In this document: positions 50,900-63,000 of the stretch, piece after piece
How the letters are laid out: each line of letters opens with the position of its first letter
How positions within the stretch are numbered: the stretch's first letter is position 1
Origin: Eudromia elegans
Lineage: Eukaryota > Chordata > Aves > Tinamiformes > Tinamidae
Length of the DNA stretch: 64,000 nt
Direction of reading: 5' to 3'
Assembly (NCBI GenBank): GCA_003342815.1
Contig: PTEX01000293.1
Coordinates: forward strand, 448,172 to 512,171
Program-made: the position numbers and the translations under genes
The notes under the pieces: generated by a model
Seen by the model: the letters and a program-made list of their open reading frames with translations, nothing else
What the model was told of the DNA's origin: nothing
Database searches by the model: none

Positions 50900-51090
50900 C
50901 TCCGGGATGCGAGCAGGACGGGCGTCCTGTGGGTCGGCGGGGACGGGCTGCGGAGGTCGGGGCTGCCCCTGCTTTGGGATGCGGTGGCGGAGGTTTCGCC
51001 TCCCGCGCCACGGCCTCGGCTCGGCGCCTGCGGCCGCTCCGCGCCGCTCGAGCAGCCGGCAGGGGAGCCCACCGCGCGCTTGTTTGATGT
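50900..51090. promoter_or_regulatory. CpG-dense islet 3 in intron 1
   Basis: Roughly 30 CpGs in 190 bases, including GGTCGGCGGGGACGGG, TCCCGCGCCACGG and TGCGGCCGCTCCGCG. AT-rich DNA follows immediately at 51.1 kb. Open frames here run on both strands and resemble no protein. Confidence 0.45.
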
Positions 51091-54000
51091 GCTGATCAAA
51101 AGATAAACTCGAATCAAAGGAAACCCCAAGGGCTTGTACAACCTTGCTGATGTTTTATGCAAGCCCTCCTAAACCAAAGGAAATAAAACACCATTGCCTT
51201 TCAAGGCAGATGGGGTGCAAATGATGAGCAATTTTCCCCCATTTTTATTGGACTGCTTAAACTGTTGGTTTGCAATCCTTTTCTACCTTTGCACTTTGTG
51301 TGCATTTTCCTAATGTCTGTGTGTGGAAGCCGCTATTCATTTTTTCCCAGCTAATCTCGGGCTCTTTGGACAGTTGGGTAGGTTGGTGCGGGGCTGGGTG
51401 TCTGCACGTGAACGTCTAGTCCCTGCTGTTGCCGTCGTGGTGTCCGTGAGCATCCCGGTGTGCGTCCCTGCTGCGTGCTGTACGCTCAGGGCTGAGGCAT
51501 GCCCACGACATACGGCAACACCCTTGTAAGACACTCATGCTTAAACGTAACCTGCCCTCTGCCTCCGCACACCGAGCGGCTCCAGCAGCACTCGGTTGAG
51601 AGGCGCTCGGTGGGTTCCCATCCCGCTGCAGCCTCCGCCTGTCCCTGCTGTTCCTCCCAAGGTAAAGGCGGGTTGTGTGGAAGCGGGATGGTCTCCGTGT
51701 TGCTGATGCTGTAGCAGAGAGCAGACATGCTCTGCAATGGGCCAAGAGCAGGGCGAGCGGAGGCTGTGAAGACCTTGGGCTGATTCCCTGAGATCAGGGA
51801 GGGAGAGGAGGTGAAGAAGGGGGCTCTGTGTCTCCTCTTTAAGGAACACTTTAGCCATGGAGCTGAATGCCAAAATACCTCAGCCCTGGGAGCCCCACTG
51901 AATTTACAAGGGTGTTTTCTGCCTCAGGAGCTTCAGGCGACTCCGTTCTTGTAATGTGCCCAGGTCGTGGTACCCAAGGGGTTCTGTGGACAGAGGACGA
52001 GGTCAGTCACTGCTGCTTGCTTCCCAGGTCTTCACGCCAAGATAAGGAGTTGTGGGATGGTTTTATGAAGGTGGCTATGGCCATAACTACTGTGATCATC
52101 TTCCTTTCCTGCCACGTTCCCGGGCTTTTGTCTTTTGGTAGCTGGCCAACGAGATGCAAAACGAGCAGCTCATAGCTGGAATCCACATCGTGGCGTGACT
52201 CTGCATCGTGGCGTTAAGGACAGTTTCCTTTCCTCCTTAGCCTCTGATGCTACTCCGGGAGTGCAGTGGGAAGCCCCTCTGCATTGGTCTGGGCCTTTCC
52301 AAACCTCTAAACTCATTGCAATGTATTTAAAAGAAAGCGTTACACGAGTGACAGTGATGAGATGCAAGGGACCGAAACTGTTCAAGACTGACAGCTCTAA
52401 ACTTTTTTTTTTATCTTTAAATTGCATTTTTTTATCTTTTAAATTCCTCCTGCCATGGCAATCAGTGTATGGATGGTGATAATATGGAAATGGTGACATT
52501 CACAGAACCTTTTTGTATCACAGAATTTCTGTGAAAAGATGGAACTTTGAGACTCCAGAGCTGAATGTGCTGCATTTTCTTGGCCTGCCAAGATGGTCCT
52601 CCTTTTTACCCACCTGTCAGTCATAGCACAAGGACCCACCAGGAAGAGCAGCCCGGTGGTTAAAGGGCAGTGCAAGACGCAGGGAGTTGCAGAGTTTCTG
52701 GCTTTGTTGCAGAATTTGTGCAAGATTTTGAGCGCAGAACTCTTTTTTTTTTCCTGCCCTTTTTGCCACCTGAGGGCCCCTGCCTTTTCCTTATTGCAGA
52801 TAGAGCACGTGCACGCTGCTGGTGGGACCGGGCTGCCCATAGCCTGGCCAAGGTGAGCTGGTTTCTCATGCTGGACACACGCACAGTGTCCACCGGCTCG
52901 TCCTGCTCAGTCTCTGGAACGGGCAGCTTATTGATGGGTACAAGAGCTGGGCTCTTGTCCCCTTCAGTGACCTGTCAGCTCCGAGCACCGGAGCGGACAG
53001 GCGTGGGACAGGGCAGGCATGATGGAAACCAGGGCTTGGATCTGCTCTCTGCTTGCGGACAGCAGGAAGGCGGCGGGACGGGAGTCGGGCTCTCCGTGGG
53101 GATGGAGGTACCTGCGTCCCTTCCGCACTGCCGTGGGCTGCTTCTGTGCTCTGTGGTGCTTGGGATGGGTTGGGCTCTTCCTCTTTCTGGAAACTGGAGC
53201 TGCCAGGTTGGGGGAGCGGCTGGGCAGCCTCAGAAGGGTGCAGCAGGGTGGTTAAGGAAGATGCTTTATCCCCAACTTGGCTCACTGCAGAAGTCAGTGT
53301 TTGGGGGCTGCATCCTCAACGGCTCCATCCTGGGCTGCAGTCAGGTAGTTTCTGATCTGTCTAGTGGCAACATCTCTCTTTTTCGGGTGAGCTTGGTAGT
53401 GTCCAGCCCTTCCAAGGAATGAGGCTGCTGCAGCTCTTCCACGTGCGGTCACGAGCATCAAAATAAGCGTAGCCCCTGTGTGGGCTTGGACTTAGAGCCT
53501 GGCCCCTTCTCCCGGGCCGTGCGTTATCCTGGGAGCAGCGGAAGGAGGGAGTGGAAGCCATGGAGCGGGATGCAGGAGGATGAGGGGCACTCTGCTCTCC
53601 CGGGCCACAGAGTCAGGAGGGCTGTAAAACTGCCCCTGTCACTAGTGAGGCTTGGAGATCATTCTCCTGCCCTCTGTTGGGTGGGTTTTTTTTTTTTTGT
53701 TGTTTTTTTTTTTTCTCCTGAGGTTTTACAGAAAGAGAAAATATTTTTGGAACATATTCACGAGTTAGACCAGTGTTGAAAAGGCCAAGGCTGGTGAATG
53801 TGTCATGGTGGTAGATGGCACCTTCAGGAATACCCAGAACACGTCCTGCTGGCTTAACGGAGCCTGGAGGTGCTACATGGCTTGATGAAAGTGTTTCCTA
53901 ATGCAGAGAATGGTGCCGTTTTTCTTGGAAAAATGAGAAGGGGAAAATGGGCAACAAGTGCAGCCCTGGGGTGCAAGAAATGTGATTACTCAGAGGAAAG

Positions 54001-55319
54001 CTGCTCAGCGAGCTCAGGCAGAGAAGCTAAGGGGTGAAAGGAAAGCCTGCCAGTGTTACTGGGATCCTGGATTTGGACCTGGTTAAGCCTCCAAATTAAG
54101 TGTATGGGGAATAAGATATTCTCTGAACAGCCACAGTTTTTCCCTAGTGGGAGTAGCCTGCCTGTTTGCATACACAGTTTTGGGAAAACTAAGTGTGTCT
54201 TTTAAAAGCCTTACCATTTACTGACTAGCTCAAAGGTCTCCTAAGGTGGCTGAGGGTTGCAGGTTACAGACTGCTCAAAGCCTGCATTTGGGGAGGAAAG
54301 AGGTAAAGGAAAGAACTGTGCAGTTTGCACCGCAGCTAAAACCATGATTTCTTTGTGACATTCGAGTGAAAAGTCTCAATAACCAAAATGTCAAGAAGGG
54401 ACCGTGTTGAAGTTGAAAATTCCTGAGATTTCAGAGTTTTTCTCTTACCCATTTTAATGCATTTATCCCAGCACTAGTGCCTGGCAGTTTCTCCAAGATA
54501 TTCCCTAACCACCCCCATGGTCCCGGGAGGCCCCTCACAGCTCCGTTACCAGCCTCTCCCCTGCGAATGTGTTAGGGCAGGTTCCTAGCTGCTGTGGTCC
54601 AGCCCTCTGCAGCCAAGGTCTTGCTAAGGTTCCCGTGAACTCCTATAGACACACGAGTAACCTCACTGAGCTCCTGGGCCCCTTGATCTCTAGCTGCTGT
54701 TGTGAAGAGCAGGTGCAAGGAAGACAGTTGAGAACTCTGCGCTCTGTTTCCCCCGAGTAATTGGAAATGTTGCAAGAGGCTCTATTTAATATTTGCTGGG
54801 ATAACATATCCAGACGAAGTATTTCTCCTGCTCCTTCTCTTCCCTCTGCAGTGGTCCCAGCCACGAAAGAAAGAAGGAGAGATGCAAAGAAACACAGAAA
54901 AAACAAACATCCTTGTCCCACAAAGTGGAAACCCATCCTTGGCACTAGACGTTAAGGCAGGATTTATACTAAATGTAAAGGCCCCTAAATGCACAGCAAT
55001 TAACATCCTACTAACAAAAAAAAATATGTCCAAAGGAAAGCTGAGTTGTAGCCGTTGTGGGTATTGTAACTTTTAAGACTCTTTCATTTTAAAATCTCGG
55101 CTAAATTCACAGCCTGATGAAAAGAGGGGTTTGCAGTGGAGTGGAAACACTGACTGACCATAGCCGTGCGGCACCGTGAGTAACGACACTGCAATTACAG
55201 CGTGTATGATTTAGCGGGACCTGGTTTCTGCCTGGCTCGTGCACTGTGGCTCTTTGATGGCCGGGGAGCAGGGGGGTTATTTTTCCACATGTGGTTTCCT
55301 TCCTTCTGTCCCTCTGATG
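51091..55319. other. Intron 1 between CpG islets 3 and 4
   Basis: Holds T-runs near 52408, 52745 and 53683-53714 (the last broken by G), and a short CATCGTGGCGT direct repeat near 52186-52214. The 250-codon frame at 52670-53422 is long but compositionally ordinary and unlike any protein I know. No gene is supported. Confidence 0.6.
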
Positions 55320-55630
55320 TTGGCACGCGCGCTTCGGACGCCGTCTCCGACGGGAGCGGGGCAGACGGCTGTGATGAAGTACGCGGTGACTGGGTGAGCT
55401 GTTTGTCGGAGTTATAAATAGGATCCCCCACAGCCCCGGCGCTGGTCTCACCGCGAGACGGATCCTGGCAGCGCTTCTCGCTCGGGGCCTCCTGACGCTC
55501 GGGGGACAGCGACTGCGTTTGCGGGGACTTGGCAAGCGGGAGGTTCCTAAACCACGACGCCGGGTGCCCCGTGGGGAGCGCGCGCTCCGAGGCCCGCGCA
55601 CGGCGGCCGCCGTGGCTCCGTCCGGGTGGG
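55320..55630 (+). promoter_or_regulatory. CpG-dense islet 4 with a TATA box
   Basis: The longest intronic islet, with roughly 50 CpGs in 310 bases. Near its centre GTTATAAATAGG gives a good TATA box, TATAAATA at 55413-55420, which would set a start near 55445 on the + strand. A candidate donor-like GGGTGGGAA lies near 55626 but is weak. This could be an internal GPC1 promoter skipping the signal-peptide exon, or a non-coding RNA start. No open frame with protein likeness follows. Confidence 0.4.
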
Positions 55631-58272
55631 AACGGGGGGGTTTTTCCTCTGCCAACAGCATCAGCTGCGAGTCGGCAATTTCACGTCCTCCGTGAATGGC
55701 CTCCGTGGTGGTTCAGCACTTCTGCTGGCCAGAATGTCACAAAACGAAGCGATTTGGGTGAAATGGAGCTTTTATGGGACTGGTGAAACCTTCCAGAGTT
55801 GCAAATGGAGCAAGTCGGGCAGGATTTGCCCCTTCACTTCCACACGCACGGCAGAGCTCCAGAAGGACAGGCACTCGTAATACACTGCATAAAGCAGGAA
55901 TTCTCCGTAGGAAATACCTAAAACCTTTCCTGAGAGATCCAAAAGAAGGATGATCCTAGAGCTGGGGGGAATCAGAGAACGTGTTCCATGTGTTTTTATC
56001 TTAAGATTTGCAAAGTACAGGCGCACTTATGGAATTCAAGCTTAATGACAGCAATTAAACCTAATTTATTTTTAGGCACGAGCACTGTGGGTTTTTTAGG
56101 CAAGCTCTCAGAATAGGATTTAGCTCGAGCGACTTCTTTTGTTTGATAAGTGTCTAAAAATGAGGGTGTTTTTGCCAACTGAGAAACCGCTCTTTTCCTT
56201 ACCAGCAGACAGGTGCTTTGAGGACTCTGTTGGTTTTCCCTCGGGAAGGAGTTTGCTGATAGGAGACAAGTTGTTTCCTGGCGGTGGGAAGGGGCATCCT
56301 TAGCCTTCAGTTTACCACCGAGATCCTTTTTCCACGCTGTGATCCTTCAGGCCACGAGCTGCTAGTGCAAGGGGAGAACCTCATAGTTTCTCTAGCGGGT
56401 ATTTTTCTGAGGAAGAAATTGCAAAGGATTCTGCCTAATGAATTGCTTTGCATGCAGTGAAGTCACGTTTGGGTTATGAAGCCTCCAATGAAGCTGCATC
56501 TGAGAGAGGTTTGGAGTTCAATCTTATTTTGGGTTGCAGCAAACGCTGGGTAAAAAGCCCCTTGATTTTGATGCAAAATCTTAATGGGGATGTGTGGGGA
56601 GAAGCTGTTGTGCTCAGGACGGCTCTGGAAGTGTTTGCCAGGGCTGGGCATGGGCAGCAGCGCTCCGGGTGCGCCCAGCTCCTCCAAGGGGCACAGGGCC
56701 TTTGCTGTGTGCAGGGAGTGTGGGTTTGGCCCTGAACCGCTCCAAAACTCCCCACCAAACCACTGGAAAAGATATTTTCTGCTGCAAATTATAAAGCATT
56801 TCCTGCTTGGCCCTTAAACACAGGCTTGGGCCCCGGGGGTTTTGCTGCGTAGGCAGAGCTGGGGACGCCGGAGGTGCCTCGGTGAGGGGCTGGGTTCCCG
56901 AGGAGCAGGGGCCTCTCCCTGCAGGACCCCTCAGCCAGGGCTGCCCTCAAGCCTGGCGATGACTCCTCTGTGAACAGTGCTTGGGTGTTTTACAAAGTCC
57001 TGCTGGAGAGCAGGAAAACGGGCAGTGAAAAGAGGAGACCTCCTGGGTTAGCTGGTGTTGGCTCGTGGCTTGGGGATGATCCTGGGCCGAGCGGGGAGCT
57101 GCGTGAGCTGTTCTGCAAGCTACCCTTGCTTCCAAATCCCTATTCCTGGTGCCACCGTTGATTGATCCCGCGGATCTTGCAGCTCAGAGAGAGGGTGGGA
57201 GAGGTGCCACAAACCCAAGGAGGGCCATGGTGGATTTATCACAGCCTGAAACCAGTTAAGCTCTGAGAGGAATAACTCTGTAATAATTTGCATTTAGATA
57301 CTCTCAACATGGCCAAATAACCCCAAATCCTCTGCAAACAGGGGGTTATCTAGTGAGAGGCAGCATTCCTGGGCTGGCCAGGTGGGAAGCAGAGCAGGCC
57401 AAGCCTTTGGGAGTGCTGTAGTGCAGTGCTCACCCCGCAGGGGCCGAGTTTGGATTAGGGATAAGAGATGGAAACTTGCTTGCCGCTGAGATAAGGTGCC
57501 CTGGTGCTGAGGGCCCTTCGAACGCCGGGAGGATCCTGAAATAAATGTGGTTTCCAAAGGAACTGATACTGCTCCGAGGTTAAGGATTAGAAGGAGACTT
57601 CTGCAGTCTGTTCACAAATGTTGGGGAAAAAATAAACAATTTAGAGCAATCGATGTGATTTTTTTTTTTTTTTCCCTGTTTGCTGGAGAGGCCGTTCCCC
57701 AAGTCTCCAGGTTCCACTGCTTTATTTTGGTTTCCCAAACCCGGGGCTTGTAAGGGCTGTCCCCGGTGTGGGACTGTCCCGTGCGAGTGGTGGTCCTGAT
57801 GCTGGTGAAAGGCAGCGCGCCAGGATGTGCACTCTGGTGCAACAGCTGTAAATAGGGCTTGAATCCGTGCTGGAAACGCTGCGGAGACGGAAAGCAGACT
57901 GAAGGGGTCGGGCAAGGAGTAAGTTTTCAATTTGCCGTGACGGGAAACAAAGCTGAGTCTTGTCAAAAAACTGGAGCCCGTCTGCAGCGGGGCAGCCGTC
58001 CTGGGGACGATTTCCCACACAAACGTGGCTTTATAGGCGCGAGGCTGGGCAGCGGCGTGCGAGAATCTGGAGTATGAAAGGAGAAGGAATCCGGAGCGTG
58101 AAACGTGAGGAGGAGAGGCTTAGACGAGCAGCAGCAGCTAAACTGCATTTGCTACGGCGGCGGCGGCGAGCGACACGGCGTCCGTGACGTGGCCTGCTTG
58201 CCCGGTGGCCTCTCTGGTTGGCGTGGCCAGAGCAGTTGTGCTGCCCTGGGAGGGCTGGCGCGGGAGTCACGA
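55631..58272. other. Intron 1 between islet 4 and the minisatellite
   Basis: Mixed composition with a T-run at about 57659-57674 and a CGG cluster (GGCGGCGGCGAGCG) at about 58157. No gene or mobile element recognised. Confidence 0.6.
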
Positions 58273-58828
58273 AGGAGGTGGGACATGGTGCAGGATGTGG
58301 TGTTGTCCATGGTCTTCATCCTAGTTGTGATTGTTGGAAGATGCTGTGGGACATGCCCTTGTCCCTGGTCTGAGCTGAGGTGGTTGGGAGGCACTGTAGG
58401 ATGTGCCCTTGTCCCTGGCCTTGGTCTGAGCTGAGGTCGGTGGTAGACGCTGTAGGATGTGCCCTTGTCCCTGGCCTTGGTCTGAGCTGAGGTTGGTGGT
58501 AGATGCTGTGGGACGTGCCCTTGTCCCTGGCCTTGGTCTGAGCTGAGGTCGGTGGTAGACGCTGTAGGATGTGCCCTTGTCCCTGGCCTCGGTCTGAGCT
58601 AAGGGTGGTGGTAGATGCTGTAGGACGTGCCCTCGTCCCTGGCCTTGATCTGAGCTAAGGGCGGTGGTACACGCTGTAGGATGTGCCCTTGTCCCTGGCC
58701 TCGGTCTGAGCTAAGGGTGGTGGTAGATGCTGTAGGACGTGCCCTCGTCCCTGGCCTTGGTCTGAGCTGAGGGCGGTGGTAGACGCCATAGGACGTGCCC
58801 TTGTCCATGGCCGTGGTCCCTTGCAGTA
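58273..58828. repeat. 56-base minisatellite, about nine to ten copies
   Basis: Tandem units built on GGTGGTAGACGCTGTAGGAT, GTGCCCTTGTCCCTGGCC and TTGGTCTGAGCTGAGG. Units start at 58439, 58495, 58551, 58607, 58663, 58719 and 58775, exactly 56 apart. Earlier units (near 58327 and at 58379) differ in length, and the first and last are worn. Adjacent copies differ mainly at a few CpG/TpG positions and GAGCTGAGG/GAGCTAAGG. Copies two apart can be more alike than neighbours (58607 and 58719), suggesting a two-unit block was duplicated. It lies in intron 1, about 1.05 kb before exon 2. Open frames across it on the minus strand are only repeat translations. Confidence 0.95.
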
Positions 58829-59833
58829 CGAGACACGAGGGCCCATGGTGGTGCAGCCCTGTGGCGAGGGCTGTGCAGGTCCAGCATCGGAGGCAGCCAA
58901 GAGCCACAAGACAACCTGCAGTTTTAAAAATGTCTCAGCTCAGCTGTGACACTAAGACAAGAGCCCTGTAAAATTGCCAGGGGAATTGTTGGCAATCCCA
59001 GTCAAGTTGCATTAAGCGTGTTAACTTCTTGGTAATTGGGTTACCCCAGCGCGTGCTTGGAACAAGTTTATTTTTTTTTTTCTTTAGGAAAAAAAAAAAG
59101 AGAACTAGTGTTTTATTTCATTTAAATGAATTCTTACTACGGAGAAATATGGGTATGTTTGCAGGTGGATGGATCTTTGTAAGGATTCAAAAAACTGAAG
59201 TAATTATTTCTAAAATGTTGCTGTGGTGCCTATGAAAATACTCATTTCTAGAAAGAAAAACTCAAAAGGGGACAAGAGGAAGGAGCTCACAGACTGAAGA
59301 GTTCTCTGAATTTACCATCCAAGGCCTCTTACCTTGAATAAGGGGATATATTGAGTGGGTGCCTCTTGTAGCAGCTTTTCCTGTGGTAGTCTTGTGTCTT
59401 TCTGGGTGATACTTTTTTAAATAAATAAGAGTAAATGGAAAGATTTCAAACAGCATTACAGAGGAGCTAGTAACCCATATTCCACTGCCCTTCAACCTGT
59501 CCTCATGTCCTCTGAAAACTTTGCCTGGTCTCGTTTTTCTGGTGGCGGAAGCCCCCTCTTATTGTCTAAATGCCAATTAACGTGTCATTTAATCGGAGGT
59601 TTTGGGGTCTGCTCAGGGCAGATCTGAGGCAGCAGACACTTCTATTTCTGCTCCCTCTCAAGGCCCAGGGATTTTTCCCCCTGGATTTGTCTTGTTGGCA
59701 GTTTTGGATCTTGATGTCGTGGTCAGCATTAGGTGTAAAACCTAGATCCATGTTACTAGGGAAAGCATGGTAAAGTCAGACCATATTGGCAAGTCTTCGT
59801 GCTGTGTCACCTGGGACGAAGTTGATCCTTTTC
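58829..59833. other. Last kilobase of intron 1
   Basis: Ordinary intron sequence. At about 59068-59099 a T-run and an A-run face each other a few bases apart, which could pair as a weak hairpin. No other feature before the exon 2 branch point. Confidence 0.65.
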
Positions 59834-59871
59834 CTGACCTGATCCTTCATCTCCCTTTTCTCTCGTTTCAG
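59834..59871 (+). other. GPC1: Branch point and acceptor of GPC1 intron 1
   Basis: CTGAC at 59834-59838 is a textbook branch-point motif, with its A 34 bases before the terminal AG. Between them lies a pyrimidine-rich run ending CTCGTTTCAG. These fit the 5'-GU/AG-3' major spliceosome and fix the exon 2 start at 59872. Confidence 0.8.
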
Positions 59872-60030
59872 GGGAGCACCTGCGGATCTGCCCGCAAGGC
59901 TACACGTGCTGCACCAGCGAGATGGAGGAGAACTTTGCCAACAAGAGCCGCAGCGAGTTCGAAGCCATGACGAAGGACGCGGGGCGCGCCGTGCAGACCA
60001 TCCTGACAGCGCAGTACAGAAGCTTCGATG
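59872..60030 (+). CDS. GPC1: GPC1 coding exon 2 (conserved cysteine cluster)
   Basis: Second coding exon, 159 bases, phase 1 at both ends, so skipping it would keep the frame. Joined to exon 1 it encodes residues 53-105. It opens with [14 protein letters not shown], identical to mammalian GPC1 as I recall it, giving Cys59, Cys65 and Cys66, which match human Cys62, Cys68 and Cys69 with a constant offset of three and take part in the disulfides of the glypican core. Asn76 in NKS matches the glycosylated human Asn79. The rest ([14 protein letters not shown] to YRSFD) is the first long helix of the core and is more variable. The acceptor is TTTCAG after a long pyrimidine tract; the donor is GATG before GTGAGTG. 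The heparan-sulfate attachment SG repeats and the GPI signal lie in later exons outside the window. No damage is seen. Confidence 0.96.
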
Positions 60031-63000
60031 GTGAGTGCGGCCGCATCCCTTCCTCTCGGGCGCCTTCGCCCCTGCAGCACCCGAGTGCTGCTTGAGCAGG
60101 GTGGAGTTTTGCTGCCCCTTCCCCTGCCTCTCGCCCAGTGGTTTGCACGAGGTGCTGCCCTTCCAGAGGAGTTGTCCTTCGGGCCGTGTTGTTGCAAGAG
60201 CGACTCGTGTCTTGGGGAAGCCGTTCCAGGAGGTTGGCGGGCGGCTGGATGCACACATCGTGTACCTTGGCACGGGCACAGCTTTGACAGGCACGGCGTG
60301 GTCGGGTCCTGCCACGGCAGTGCAGCCTCTGAGGCACTGATGTCAAGCTTGGCACGACGCCCTGAACATGAAGAACGTGGTAGAGGTAGAACGTGGCTAG
60401 TCCTCGGGACACAGGGAGGTTTTGAGACCCGTCTGCTTCGGGTCCCTTCCAAAAATACTGCCAACGGGAAGGAAACCTCCTATTAATTCCTATTAGACAC
60501 AGCTCAGCTTGTGCAACAGACAGAAACAGTTATGGAGCAGTGCAGGCCTTAGACTGCGGTGCTTGAGGGGCTGTGGGCAAAGGTGTTCTCCAAATCACAG
60601 CATCCTTCTGAAATGATGAGGGTGGCTTTATTGTTCCCCGAAGGCTCTGTTCTGCGGCGCACACACTAAGCCTCAAGGTCTGATGGCCACTGGAAATAAA
60701 TGGTTTGTTGGCAAAATGGAGGTGACCTGTGATTCAGAAACCATGCCCATTATGGGGTTTTGTGGAAGGTCAGCCATTCAGAATCGTGGGCCTCTTGCCT
60801 TTATCAACAGTTATCACATGGAGCTATCCTGAAAAGAATAGGAGGTGGGGAGGGTGCAAGTGGAAATTTCAGGCAGTACATAATAGAGGTAAAGAAATAA
60901 ACGTGACCTTCAGGAAGCCGATAACTGAGATTAAGTGCTTTTACACTGAATAGAAAGAAAAGGCAACGCATCTCTGCAAAGGGCTTTGGAGCTGCGTGGC
61001 CGGGGTTGGCTGCTAAAAAAGGCATCCTTTATAAAGCTCAAAATTAATTTATTTTCACCTACCTTAAAAAAATGATAGCAGAGATTTTCAAAAGGCCATT
61101 ACAGTGTTGGTTGCTGATGGCTCAATGGGACTCGAACATCCTCATTGACCTCTGAAGCTCAGCTGCTTGGGGAGGTTAATGCAGAACACCCACAGCCTCA
61201 AGGCCCGCCACCTCCACTGGCAACTGGAGTGTCTGTCCTCTAAAAGAGCAGAATTTGGTGAACAACTTTGATAAGCAGAGATAGCCTTGTGGAGAGCAAT
61301 TTAATGGAAGTATTCTTAACAGCAAGAAGAATATTAAGCAGAAATGAGTATGCCAAAGTGATGCTTATTTTGAGATGCCAGTTAGGGCTGTGATGCCTTT
61401 TTCTTGTCTTTTTTCTCTGTTTTAGAAAACCAGACCGTTCTTTCTCTGTGATACACATTAGAGATGACTCTTTTAAGCCTCAAACAAGATATGTGGTTTC
61501 ATAGACAATATACTACTTGACCAGACCATAATGCACAGATCGTTGTTCCCTTGCAGTGGGCATGACCTCAGTTGAGCTCACAAGGCCAGGAAGATGTGTC
61601 CTGCTCCCATTATATCTTTTTTAGTTTGCTAAAGCACCCTCACAATCAATGTGGGGCTTATAACTTATGCAAGGCATCATAAAAAAACAGTGTTCATCAT
61701 CCTGTGCCTGAGTTTAAGCATAAATTTACCTATAAGCAATATTATTTTCTTTAGCTCCTGCATGCCTGGGTTCCAACGGAGCTCCTGTGTGCGTCATCAT
61801 GCCGCAGCGAGGGAACCGAGCGTGGGGATGCCCAGCTCTCTCCTGTACTATTTGCAGCCTGGAGGTCGGATTATGTGTCTGTTTTCCGCTCGCAGGTGTG
61901 GTGCTGTGAACGTGGGGCCCGGAGCTATTGCAGCCTCCCACGAGCAGATCTTGGGTCTCGCCGCTGGTCGTGGCCATCCTCTCTGCTCGTGGGCTGCCCT
62001 GGGGCCCAAACTGGGAATTAGCAAGGCAGTCCGCCTCGGAAGGAATATCCGCTCTGCTCATGTTCAGCGTGCTGCTTGGGAGAAGAACTCATCCCCCAAG
62101 TTATGCTCTAAAGCCCTAAGGTGTCAGAGAAGTTGTTTTCTGAGCTCTGTCTTCATTGCATCATAAGGAATTATAATGCTCTTTTCTCAGTCTCACTGGC
62201 CTCTTTTGGGCTGGGGCTTTGAGACCCAGAGTAGACATCCTTCATCTCATACGAAACGTCTTTAGAGAAAACACCTTTGTGTCCAGATGTGTGTGCTAGG
62301 TAGAGTCGTATGCAGGGAAGTGGCACGTGTGGAATAGGATCCTACGGTCTGCCGGATTGCCCTGCGCAGAGGAAGGCGCCTGCCTTCGGTGAGGCCCTTC
62401 CTTTGGGATCTGCCAGGGCTAAACTTCACCTACGGAGCCGCTATGTCCTTACTAGAGCGTTGGTCGTCCTGCTCGAGCTCGCCTTAGGATTTGGAGGCGT
62501 TCCATTCGAGTGCTGATTGAAGGGTGAACCGGGCGAGCGCTGCCTGCTGCTCCCTCTGCCGCTGGAAAAGGGGATGTAGCCGGGAAAGGAGCAGGAGCGG
62601 GAGGCAGCCAGCGGGGCTCTCCTTGCGGAACCATCCTGTGTTTTTACAGGAATATCAAGAAGTTGGACCAAAACTCTCTGTTCGCACGGCGCACCATGCA
62701 GGCTGCAAGCTGCATGGGCAGCTGCCCTGAGTCCCGTGCGTTTTAAGCTATGGTGATCAAATGCCAACCTAAGTTATATATTTTATAGGTGGCTGCCCAT
62801 TGGAAAGCTGATGTCATCTAAAAGCTCTCATAATTGTACATGTTAATAGCTGGAATTCACCCATGTTAGCATGCATGCAGATAATTAATGCTACGTGAGA
62901 GCCGAGTTCAGGCAATTGCGTATTTCTCATGAAAATGAGTCCCTGCTGTAGATGTTACAGGGTGGGGGCATCCTAGAAGCTGTTCACATTTCCAAACTTT

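Larger units (their letters stand above)
17849..59871 (+). other. GPC1: GPC1 intron 1, 42,023 bases, phase 1
   Basis: The span between the two GPC1 exons begins GTGAGTG and ends in TTTCAG. A long first intron is normal for glypican genes, whose first introns often hold regulatory DNA. Within it I can support CpG-dense islets, four CR1 tails, a minisatellite and short direct repeats, each listed separately, but no nested protein gene. In mammals this intron hosts the microRNA gene MIR149; no matching hairpin or seed was seen here on reading. Confidence 0.93.

Noticed and set aside
52670-53422. Plus-strand frame of 250 codons in intron 1
   Set aside because: No recognisable motif, no splice or promoter context, ordinary intron composition, and overlapping frames on the other strand.
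58599-58914. Overlapping minus-strand frames with repeated TSYSIYHHP-like words
   Set aside because: These are translations of the 56-base minisatellite, not a repeat protein.
60400-60455. GGTCCCTTCCAAAAATAC, slightly like a CR1 end
   Set aside because: Only about 12 bases match and neither the upstream CR1 words nor a GATTCT end is present.
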